Source: Comamonadaceae bacterium
GTDB taxonomy: Bacteria > Pseudomonadota > Gammaproteobacteria > Burkholderiales > Burkholderiaceae_C
Direction: 5' to 3'
Length of the DNA stretch: 39,873 nt
Assembly: GCA_947381325.1 (NCBI GenBank)
Contig: CANCUP010000006.1
Coordinates: 1-39,873 of the forward strand
Of this stretch, positions 17,030 to 24,389 are shown in pieces. The notes beneath the pieces were generated by a model, which saw only the letters and a list, made by a program, of their open reading frames with translations, was not told where the DNA came from and ran no database searches. Every line of letters begins with the position of its first letter. Within the stretch, counting starts at the first letter, position 1. Made by a program: the position numbers and the translations under genes.

Positions 17030-17426
17030 AGTCAACGTCATGTTTGGAGATTGCGATCCAGCTGGCATCGTTTTTTTTCCTAATTTTTTGAAATGGATGG
17101 ATGCGTCATCCCATCATTTTTTCGTCAAATGCGGACTCCCTCCTTTTCGGACTCTTGAAAAAACGCACGGCATCATCGGCCACCCACTGCTAGAAATCAA
17201 CACCCGTTTTTTTCGTCCTGCCACCTATGGCGAGTCTTTGCAAATTCAGACCTCAGTACAAGAGTGGCGAGAAAAGGTTTTCATCCAGCTACATGTGGTC
17301 AAACGGGGCCATGACATCTTGTGTGAAGGCACAGAAACCAGAACTTTTGTCACAAAGCATCCAGACGATCCAACCAAAATCAAATCCATCCCTATCCCGG
17401 AGGATGTGATGCGACTGTGCAGTTGA
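17007..17426 (+). CDS. 4-hydroxybenzoyl-CoA thioesterase-like hot-dog thioesterase
   Basis: I start at the ATG at 17007, preceded by AAAGGA. This gives 139 residues and puts F-G-D-C-D-P-A-G-I-V at 13-22, with D17 at the same number as the catalytic Asp17 of the Pseudomonas sp. CBS3 4-hydroxybenzoyl-CoA thioesterase. Further shared segments recalled from that enzyme are K-C-G-L-P-P, a G-I-(I/V)-G segment, E-W-R-x-K-x-F-(I/V)-Q and the C-terminal L-C-S. The enzyme would free an aromatic acid from its CoA ester in the cytoplasm. It is the last gene of the operon. Together with the aryl-CoA hydroxylase it supports an aromatic acyl-CoA, such as 4-hydroxybenzoyl-CoA or its hydroxylated product, as a pathway intermediate. 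Confidence 0.85.
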   Translation: MSKIVTYEVNVMFGDCDPAGIVFFPNFLKWMDASSHHFFVKCGLPPFRTLEKTHGIIGHPLLEINTRFFRPATYGESLQIQTSVQEWREKVFIQLHVVKRGHDILCEGTETRTFVTKHPDDPTKIKSIPIPEDVMRLCS

Positions 17427-17488
17427 GACCAAGGAAGTATCTCTCGGTCGATGCGGCGACTTGAAATATGCTTGACGCCCATGATCGC

Positions 17489-18202
17489 TCAAACGCCCAA
17501 ATACGTGTGAACGATGTGCGGAACGCTTCGAAGACTGGCAGAGTCACCTGACCACACCACGCGTCCTTTTTCAAGGATGAAATGACGGTCCGCCAGCTCC
17601 AGCAGGGGTCCGAGGTTTTTGTCAATCACCACCAAGGTCATGCCTTGGGCCTTGAGCTCTTTGAGGGCTCGCCAGATGTCTGCCCTGATCAAGGGCGCGA
17701 GTCCTTCTGTGGCTTCATCCAAAACAACCACACTTGGATTTGTCATGAGTGCGCGTCCAATCGCCAGCATTTGCTGTTCGCCACCGGACAATTGGTCCCC
17801 CATGTGCAAACGGCGCTCGCCCAACTGAGGAAAAAAGCGATAGATTCGATCGAGTGTCCATGCATGCCGATTGCCATCAGATGCGAGACGTGATGTGGCG
17901 ATCAAGTTTTCTTCAACGGTAAGGTTGGGGAAAACCTGTCGGCCCTCAGGCACCAGGCCCAGACCGAGTCTCGCGATTTGGTGCGACGGGATATTGTCGA
18001 TTCTTCGCCCCTTGAACTCGATCGCACCTCCGAGCACTGGCAGCATGCCAAACAAGCACTTGATCGATGTGGAGCGTCCCATGCCATTTCGACCAAGCAG
18101 CGTGATCACCTCACCCTCTGCCGCCGCAAAATTGATGTCAAACAAAACTTTAGACGCTCCGTACCCCGCCTCTAGGCTGAGCACGTTCAAAAGAGGCTTC
18201 AT
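17489..18202 (-). CDS. ABC transporter ATPase, LivF type, with Walker A Lys to Arg (system 2)
   Basis: The 237-residue protein has the LivF layout, with signature L-S-G-G-E-Q-Q, Walker B V-V-V-L-D-E-A-T-E-G-L-A-P and D-K-N-L in the switch region. Walker A reads G-R-N-G-M-G-R-S-T: the invariant lysine is Arg43, encoded by CGC on the minus strand. In the family the segment is normally G-R-N-G-M-G-K-T-T. The rest of the protein is intact, so a damaged or regulatory nucleotide site is possible. It is the last gene of the minus-strand operon and overlaps livG (system 2) by 4 bp. Confidence 0.85.
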   Translation of the reverse strand: MKPLLNVLSLEAGYGASKVLFDINFAAAEGEVITLLGRNGMGRSTSIKCLFGMLPVLGGAIEFKGRRIDNIPSHQIARLGLGLVPEGRQVFPNLTVEENLIATSRLASDGNRHAWTLDRIYRFFPQLGERRLHMGDQLSGGEQQMLAIGRALMTNPSVVVLDEATEGLAPLIRADIWRALKELKAQGMTLVVIDKNLGPLLELADRHFILEKGRVVWSGDSASLRSVPHIVHTYLGV

Positions 18203-18957
18203 GAAAGCACCACCTCTTCATCGCCAAGATAGATCGCGCGCACGTCCTCATTGGCACGTATTTCATCTGGTGTCCCAGTCACCAGCACACGACCGTAAAC
18301 CAGAACACTGATGCGGTCTGCCAGTGAAAACACAGCATTCATGTCGTGCTCCACCAAGAAAATACTGTAGCGCCCTTTGAGCTTTTGCAGCAATGCCACG
18401 ACAGCTACAGATTCTTGAGAACTCATGCCCGCCATAGGTTCGTCTAAGAGAAGAAATTTCGGCTGCATCGCCAAGGCCATGGCAAGTTCCAATTGACGCC
18501 GCTCGCCGTAACCTAATTCATTGGCCATCAACGCTGCACTGTTTTCAAGCCCAACCGAGACCAAGGCCTCGACTGCCAAAGCTTTGGCCTGTTGGTCATC
18601 TAACAAGGGACGCCAAAATGAAAATCCATGTCGCTTGGCGCATCGCGCCGATAACACCACGTTTTCGAGCACAGTGAAGTCGTCAAATACCGAGGTGATT
18701 TGGTAAGAACGAACTAACCCCAGTTGTGCGCGCAGGTGGATACCCATGGATGTGATATCACTGCCAGAAAAAACGATACACCCAGCATCTGATTGAAGCT
18801 CACCCGAGAGTTGGTTGATCAAGGTGGTCTTGCCTGCGCCATTGGGCCCAATCACAGCATGCAGCTCACCTGGACGTATGTCGATGGTGACTTCGTCTGT
18901 GACGCGTAAAGCGCCATAGTTCTTGCTTAATTTTTCAGTTTGCAGCATCCACGTCAT
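18199..18957 (-). CDS. ABC transporter ATPase, LivG type (system 2)
   Basis: The start is the ATG at 18957, which overlaps the LivM stop by ATGA; the reading frame extends further upstream but that part only shadows the permease gene. The ~252-residue protein has Walker A G-P-N-G-A-G-K-T-T, a signature segment L-G-Y-G-E-R-R-Q-L-E, Walker B F-L-L-L-D-E-P-M-A-G and switch histidine V-E-H-D-M, all intact. It pairs with the LivF-type ATPase downstream. Confidence 0.88.
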   Translation of the reverse strand: MTWMLQTEKLSKNYGALRVTDEVTIDIRPGELHAVIGPNGAGKTTLINQLSGELQSDAGCIVFSGSDITSMGIHLRAQLGLVRSYQITSVFDDFTVLENVVLSARCAKRHGFSFWRPLLDDQQAKALAVEALVSVGLENSAALMANELGYGERRQLELAMALAMQPKFLLLDEPMAGMSSQESVAVVALLQKLKGRYSIFLVEHDMNAVFSLADRISVLVYGRVLVTGTPDEIRANEDVRAIYLGDEEVVLS

Positions 18958-19940
18958 AGGCCGCCTTTCGATGCCACGCCTTTGGGCACAGAGGCGTGAC
19001 CGAACAATTTCGACAGCAACCCAACAAGCCCGGTCGCCCCCATCAAAGTCATGCCAACGATACACAGTCCGAATGACATCATCCAATGCTCTGTCAAAGG
19101 TTTGAGAATTTCTTCCAACCCTAAAAAGGCCAAGGCGCCCAGCAAGGGGCCAAAAACAGACCCCATACCGCCCAGTACAACGATGACGATGAGATCGCCG
19201 GACAGCACCCAAGACATGGCACTGGGCGAGGCATACGCATTCAGGTTCGCCGACAAAAGCCCGGCAACCCCACACAACATGGCCGACAGCGCATAGGCCG
19301 TCAGTTGATAGCGCCGCAAGGGTACGCCAATGGAAGCCACGCGGCGCGCGTTTTGCCGACCCGCTCTCAAAATCATGCCAAAGCTCGACACGCGCAAGCG
19401 CCAAACCCAAGCCGTGATGGCAGCAAGCAGAACCCATGTCATGTAGTAGACGGCATGGGGACTTGAAAGTTGCCACAGACCAAAGTCACTGGCCATCGCA
19501 ATGCTCATCCCGTCGTCGCCGCCATATTGCTTGAGGCTGATGACGATGAAATAACCCATCTGCGCAAATGAAAGCGTGATCATGATGAAGCTGATGCCGG
19601 AAGTACGCAGGCTCACCAGCCCAGTGCCTAGGCCAACGGCAGCACAAACGCCCAACGCCAAGGCAAGGTGAATCCAGCCAGATGTGATGCCATAGTGAAC
19701 CGGCAGAGATACGCAATACATCCCAATGCCATAAAACAATGCATGCCCTAGGCTGACCAAACCCCCAAGGCCTAGCGCAATATTCAGCGCACTTGCAGCG
19801 ACTGCATAAATTAAAACACGCGCAAAAAATGCCACCAAAAAACGGTCATCCATCCATACAGCCACAGGCGGTAGCAAAGCCAGCGCCAGAAGAACCACCA
19901 GCGGGATCAGGTGTCGGGGTTGTTGAATTTCTGACATCAC
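18954..19940 (-). CDS. ABC transporter permease, LivM type (system 2)
   Basis: This 328-residue hydrophobic protein carries the LivM signature G-L-G-G-L-V-S-L-G-H-A-L-F-Y-G-I-G and, before the ATPase contact loop, R-A-G-R-Q-N-A-R-R-V-A-S-I-G-V. Unlike its counterpart in system 1 it is not fused to an ATPase. It overlaps its neighbours by 4 bp on each side, so livH-livM-livG-livF of system 2 are translationally coupled. Confidence 0.88.
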   Translation of the reverse strand: MMSEIQQPRHLIPLVVLLALALLPPVAVWMDDRFLVAFFARVLIYAVAASALNIALGLGGLVSLGHALFYGIGMYCVSLPVHYGITSGWIHLALALGVCAAVGLGTGLVSLRTSGISFIMITLSFAQMGYFIVISLKQYGGDDGMSIAMASDFGLWQLSSPHAVYYMTWVLLAAITAWVWRLRVSSFGMILRAGRQNARRVASIGVPLRRYQLTAYALSAMLCGVAGLLSANLNAYASPSAMSWVLSGDLIVIVVLGGMGSVFGPLLGALAFLGLEEILKPLTEHWMMSFGLCIVGMTLMGATGLVGLLSKLFGHASVPKGVASKGGL

Positions 19941-20860
19941 TTACCCCTGTAGGCTGGAAACAGCCCTTGCGGCCGCACAGCCAACACCACCGCCATCAGC
20001 AGATACACCAACATAGATGCAATCGCTGGCCCTGCAGCATTGGCCACTTCGCGGCTCGCGACCTCGCGCAGAAGGAAGGTGATCGATGTCCTACCCAATG
20101 TGTCTACTACCCCCACAAGAATAGCGGCAAACAGGGCCCCATGCACGGAACCAATGCCACCAATGACAATCACCACCAGCGTGACGATCAACACAGACTC
20201 GCCCATGCCGCTTTGCACCGAAAGTATCGGTGCAGCCATCGCACCAGCGAGCGCAGCCAAACCAGAACCCAAAGCAAACAGCATGGCATTGAGTAGGCGA
20301 ATATTCACGCCCAGTGCGGCCACGATGGCGGGGTTGACGGAACCGGCGCGGATCAACATGCCAACGCGCGTTTGATGGATCAGCCATTGACTCAAAAGTG
20401 CGACCAACAAGCCAACCACGATGATGGTGAAGCGGTAACCCGGATAGGAAAAACCGAACAACACAACGGTTCCAGAGAGTGCCTCAGGCAATGAGATGAA
20501 AACAGGCTGAGGCCCCCAAATGGCTCGGACCATTTCATTGAAAAACAAGACCAATCCAAACGTCGCCAACACATGGTCGAGGTGGTCACGTCTGTAGAGG
20601 CGAGACACGATCGTGCTTTCAAGCAGCGCACCGACCAAAATGCCGGTCATCACAGCGGCGACGATCGCCAGCAGGAACGAGCCTGTTTGAGCATCCACGA
20701 CGGCAGCAGCATAGGCACCCAACATGTAAATAGACCCATGCGCCAAGTTGACAAAGTTCATGATGCCAAACACCAAGGTCAACCCAGCTGCCATCAAAAA
20801 TAGCAAGACACCATACTGGATGCCATTGAGCAGTTGTGCAAAAAAAAGAGCGGTAGTCAT
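19937..20860 (-). CDS. ABC transporter permease, LivH type (system 2)
   Basis: The 307-residue membrane protein has the LivH pattern: N-G-I-Q-Y-G-V-L-L-F-L-M-A-A-G-L-T-L near the start, M-N-F-V-N-L-A-H-G, the R-A-G-S-V-N-P-A-I-V-A-A-L-G contact segment and a final G-L-F-P-A-Y-R-G-K. It follows its binding-protein gene after ~100 bp that contain an inverted repeat (20927-20952). Confidence 0.88.
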   Translation of the reverse strand: MTTALFFAQLLNGIQYGVLLFLMAAGLTLVFGIMNFVNLAHGSIYMLGAYAAAVVDAQTGSFLLAIVAAVMTGILVGALLESTIVSRLYRRDHLDHVLATFGLVLFFNEMVRAIWGPQPVFISLPEALSGTVVLFGFSYPGYRFTIIVVGLLVALLSQWLIHQTRVGMLIRAGSVNPAIVAALGVNIRLLNAMLFALGSGLAALAGAMAAPILSVQSGMGESVLIVTLVVIVIGGIGSVHGALFAAILVGVVDTLGRTSITFLLREVASREVANAAGPAIASMLVYLLMAVVLAVRPQGLFPAYRGK

Positions 20861-20926
20861 GGCATCAGCTCGGGTTGGACAAAGTGTGGTTCATAGTGGG
20901 CGCATGGCTGTCATTGCTCTTGTCAG

Positions 20927-20952
20927 GGTTGGCGCAATTGAGCTGGCCAACC
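20927..20952. other. Intercistronic inverted repeat between binding protein 2 and livH 2
   Basis: GGTTGGC (20927-20933) and GCCAACC (20946-20952) form a perfect 7-bp stem with a 12-base loop. No T-run follows on the minus strand, so it is not a clear terminator. Its position just after the binding-protein stop suggests a 3' mRNA-stabilising or processing hairpin. Confidence 0.55.
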
Positions 20953-20960
20953 CCAAGCAC

Positions 20961-22145
20961 TTATTTCAGAGGACAGTCTTTGCTGTAGTTGTCCTTGTGT
21001 GCAGTCATGGCTGTGGCCATTTGTTTCATCTCAACACGTTCGCCATTTTTCACACCTTGGAAAATGTAGTAGCTCTGAATGGGCATGTTGTTGTTGTTCA
21101 ACGCAAACGTACCGCGCACTGAGGTGAATTTCTGACTGGCCGCTTTGATGGCCGCATTCATGGCCTTGCGGTCTGAGACCTTAGCACCCACATTTTTAAC
21201 TGCTGTGTCAAGCAGATTGGCGGCATCAAAACCAGCAGCTGCATACAAACTCGGCGTGCGTTTGTACTTGCTTTCAAAGGCACTCACAAAGCGGCGCGAG
21301 GCAGGGTTGTCCAAGCTGGCATCCCACAGCGCGCTTGACATCACACCCACCGCCTGATCGCGCAGCGCAGGAATGGTGGTGGCGTCAACCGTGAACACAG
21401 AGTACATCGCGATCTTGCTGGCCAGTCCGGCTTGTTGCATCTGACGGATGAAGTTGATGCCCATGCCACCCGAGTAAAAGAAGAACACTGCATCGGCACC
21501 CGATGCTTGAATTTGCGCGATTTCGCCGGAGTAATCTGGTTGATTGAGCGGCGAATACACCTCTTCTGCGATGTCACCTTTGAAAAATCGCTTGAAGCCG
21601 CTGAGCATGTCGCGGCCTGCTTGGTAGTTCGGCGCCAGCAAAAATACCTTTTTGTGGCCGCGTCCATTCAGGTAACTGCCCATCGCCTCCGACGGGCCAT
21701 CACTTTGCCATGAGAGGGTAAACAAGTTGGCTTTGCAGCCTGCGCCAGCCAATGCAGCGGGACCCGCATTGGTCGCGATGGCAGGTATGCCGGACTCTGC
21801 GATCAAAGGCATCTCCGCCATCAAGACGTTGGTAAAACCCAAGCCCACGAGGACATCGACACGATCGCGATCCAGGTACTTTCGCACGATTTGGTTGCCG
21901 ATCTCTGGTCGCAGTTGGTCATCTTCTTTGAGTACCGTGGCCGTCTGACCGCCCAGCTTGCCTTGCAACAGCTCAAGACCGAGCATGAAACCGTCGTACT
22001 GTTCCTGTCCCAAAATACCAACGGGCCCCGACGTGACGCCTGAAAAACCTATCTTGACCTCTGCGTGTGCAACGCCTGCGAGCAAGCCCAAGCCTAAAGC
22101 CAATCCCAGGGCGCTTCGAATGGGTGAAATGTCAGAAAATTTCAT
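20961..22145 (-). CDS. ABC transporter substrate-binding protein, LivK/aromatic type (system 2)
   Basis: The start at 22145 follows AAGGAGA and gives M-K-F-S-D and a hydrophobic signal segment with probable cleavage at A-H-A|E (residue ~29). The 394-residue precursor is a type I periplasmic binding protein (mature start E-V-K-I-G-F-S-G-V-T-S-G-P; later A-A-A-G-F-D-A-A-N). It ends in K-D-C-P-L-K, as often seen in aromatic-acid-type members. It lies between the hyuAB pair and its permease genes and feeds system 2. Confidence 0.87.
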   Translation of the reverse strand: MKFSDISPIRSALGLALGLGLLAGVAHAEVKIGFSGVTSGPVGILGQEQYDGFMLGLELLQGKLGGQTATVLKEDDQLRPEIGNQIVRKYLDRDRVDVLVGLGFTNVLMAEMPLIAESGIPAIATNAGPAALAGAGCKANLFTLSWQSDGPSEAMGSYLNGRGHKKVFLLAPNYQAGRDMLSGFKRFFKGDIAEEVYSPLNQPDYSGEIAQIQASGADAVFFFYSGGMGINFIRQMQQAGLASKIAMYSVFTVDATTIPALRDQAVGVMSSALWDASLDNPASRRFVSAFESKYKRTPSLYAAAGFDAANLLDTAVKNVGAKVSDRKAMNAAIKAASQKFTSVRGTFALNNNNMPIQSYYIFQGVKNGERVEMKQMATAMTAHKDNYSKDCPLK

Positions 22146-22194
22146 GTCGCTGTCTCCTTGTTGTATGCCCCTGCGGGCGGGTTTGAATCGGATC

Positions 22195-22215
22195 GCTCCA
22201 CCGACGGGTTGGAGC
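22195..22215. other. Intercistronic hairpin between hyuB-like gene and binding protein 2
   Basis: GCTCCA (22195-22200) pairs with TGGAGC (22210-22215) around a 9-base loop. No T-run follows. With the repeat at 20927-20952 it brackets the binding-protein gene, which could allow separate mRNA processing or stability. Confidence 0.45.
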
Positions 22216-22228
22216 ATTTGGAAAAACT

Positions 22229-24379
22229 TCAAAACGCTAACGCAACATCATCGACTGGCTCGCGCGCAGTTTCGTGGATGTCAATCGCCAGAAGGTCACC
22301 TTCGAGAGGGCAATACCACGCGGTGAGTGCCAAGTCCTTGTGCATTTGAATGGGGATGCCCGGTTGAGGTAGCTCAAGTCTTCTCGCAATCGCCCCGCTG
22401 CGCCATCGGGTTGATCCCTTGGCAAGCACTGCGCCAGCCCTTGAGACAACCATCCTTTGGCCATCCTGATCGCAGAGCAGCAATTGCTCACCAATTTGAC
22501 CAATCACCGTTGGATGGGCGATCTGCTGAACTGTGCGTGGCTTGCCAATGCGAGCCTTGCGCATCGCAGCCCGTTGGACTTCAGTGGCTGGCTCATCCAA
22601 TTGCCCATTGGCCTGAAGAGCCAGCCCATAGACCGAAGTGGCAGCCGATTCAGAAATGATGCCGCAACGCAGATCCTTCATCACCTGTGTCGCATCGCGT
22701 CTGAGAGGGTCTCCAATACCCCCACCGCCTTGCCATGTCACTTCAAACACATCGCGACAGGTCATGGCCATGTGACCGGGTTTGGGCCCGAGCTCTTGCC
22801 AATGGCCCTTGCCAGTGAGGGCGCCAGCATCCACCACACCATGCCCGTAGCGTTGCCGCACGGTTGAACCTGGCCATCCGCCATCAAGCCCAACAGCATT
22901 CGGTACCTCTGCACCATGGGTCATGATCAACGCATCTGCCGACTCTATCCCGCCCAAGGTGAGCGCCAATTCAACAGAGCGTCCACCGCGATGGCGCCCT
23001 GCGCCGCCCGTGTCAATGGCCAGTCTACGGTGCAGATAAAACAAGGGCGAGACCTGCTCATTGCGCTCAACATCAGCAATCGATGGAACCGGTGCATTGT
23101 TGGGCCCGCCCGCGCACACGCCATCCAGGCTGGCAAATGCACCTGCACCACCTGCCAATGGGTCCATCAAGTGCAAACCAAACACCTCGCCGAACTGGTT
23201 GCGGCCACCCAAATTGAACGTCGCCATGGTGCCGGAATTGACCGCTTGAACACGTGCAGCGAATTCGCGTGAACACGCCAACAGTTTGTTCAGCACCGCA
23301 TTGACGGCATTTGAAACCACCCAGATGGCTTCAACGGTGGCTGACCCCACAGGCGCGGGAAACGTGGCCGTACAGACCAGTCCGTCAGGTGCAATCACTT
23401 CACAGCAGTCAAGCAGCCCTTGGTTCCATGGGATGTCATAGGCAAGCGTGGGAAACAGGCCTCCGGTCACCCCACCCACCAGGCCTGCCCGCGTGCAGTT
23501 GATGAAACCCGGCGCCTGGGGAGATGAATCTGAAAAATCAAAACGCAGGTGGTCGCCGCGTTTTTGTAACGTCACATCGATTTTGTAGAGATGGTTCTCA
23601 TGGCCATCGTGCTCAAGAAAGTCTTGGGCATGAAAATCGCCATCGGGAAGAAGCATCAAACGCTCTTGAAGTCGCTTGCGAGAGGCTTCGATCATGCGGT
23701 TCATGACATACCGTATCGTCTCGGCGCCGTAGCGACGAACCAAACTGGTGATGCGCTCACGGGCCACGTTCACGGTGGCAATGAAAGCGCGGATGTCCAG
23801 CCCCAACTGGGCAGGCAGTCGGGATGCTGTGAGGATCATGTCCAACACATCTTCGCGCAACACCCCTTGATCGACCAATTTGACGCACGGGATGCGCATG
23901 CCCTCTTGATACACAGACCGTGCCTTGGGCGACCAGCTTGCAAAGTCCATGCCCCCAACATCTGTCTCATGCGCTTCAACGCCGGCCCACGCAATCAGTT
24001 CGCCATCTACATAAATGGGCCCTGCCAACTGGACATCGTTTTGATGCAAGGCCCCCACATAGGGGTCGTTGCCAATGAACATGTCGCCATCTTGAACTGT
24101 GATGCTGGGCTTGTCGTTGATGTATCGAATCAGGGTACCCACCACCGGCGCTTGGTAAGTCACCTGAAATCCCATGGAGGCAAACGAACCATTGGGTAAG
24201 TAAACGCCCGTGAAGAAGTCTGAAGCCTCAGTCACAGTGGGCGAACCGGAAGCACTCTGCAGTGCGATGCGCATGTCCTCCGTCAAAGAAATCAAACGGT
24301 TGCGAATCACCTCATAAGTGATGGCGCTGAGTTCCATCGCTGGTTGGGGCGGCATGACGAAGTTCTGGGTCGTTGTCAT
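22229..24379 (-). CDS. HyuB/acetone-carboxylase-type subunit with fused gamma-like C-terminal domain
   Basis: I start at the ATG at 24379, behind a GAGGAGA site 10 bp after the HyuA stop; an upstream frame extension runs into hyuA. The 716-residue protein has the HyuB (hydantoinase B/oxoprolinase) core to about residue 615, with E-V-I-R-N-R-L near the start and Q-G-G-G-G-I-G-D-P near its end. The last ~99 residues look like the gamma subunit of acetone carboxylase (a segment W-R-S-G-A-I-A-R-R, then W-Y-C-P-L-E-G-D-L-L-A-I-D-I). Only one cysteine of each expected zinc pair remains (near residues 636 and 690). The family covers ATP-dependent hydantoin and oxoproline hydrolases and ketone carboxylases. 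The extra domain favours a carboxylase-like role; this is inference. Confidence 0.82.
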   Translation of the reverse strand: MTTTQNFVMPPQPAMELSAITYEVIRNRLISLTEDMRIALQSASGSPTVTEASDFFTGVYLPNGSFASMGFQVTYQAPVVGTLIRYINDKPSITVQDGDMFIGNDPYVGALHQNDVQLAGPIYVDGELIAWAGVEAHETDVGGMDFASWSPKARSVYQEGMRIPCVKLVDQGVLREDVLDMILTASRLPAQLGLDIRAFIATVNVARERITSLVRRYGAETIRYVMNRMIEASRKRLQERLMLLPDGDFHAQDFLEHDGHENHLYKIDVTLQKRGDHLRFDFSDSSPQAPGFINCTRAGLVGGVTGGLFPTLAYDIPWNQGLLDCCEVIAPDGLVCTATFPAPVGSATVEAIWVVSNAVNAVLNKLLACSREFAARVQAVNSGTMATFNLGGRNQFGEVFGLHLMDPLAGGAGAFASLDGVCAGGPNNAPVPSIADVERNEQVSPLFYLHRRLAIDTGGAGRHRGGRSVELALTLGGIESADALIMTHGAEVPNAVGLDGGWPGSTVRQRYGHGVVDAGALTGKGHWQELGPKPGHMAMTCRDVFEVTWQGGGGIGDPLRRDATQVMKDLRCGIISESAATSVYGLALQANGQLDEPATEVQRAAMRKARIGKPRTVQQIAHPTVIGQIGEQLLLCDQDGQRMVVSRAGAVLAKGSTRWRSGAIARRLELPQPGIPIQMHKDLALTAWYCPLEGDLLAIDIHETAREPVDDVALAF

Positions 24380-24389
24380 ATGTGTCTCC

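Noticed and set aside
17427-17488. Terminator between the two convergent operons
   Set aside because: Only very short stems (4 bp) without a T-run are seen in these 62 bases, so no intrinsic terminator is claimed.
18958-19476. N-terminal extension of the system-2 LivG reading frame
   Set aside because: It lies wholly inside the LivM gene in another frame, shows no protein-like pattern, and the ATG at 18957 gives a normal LivG length with an ATGA overlap.
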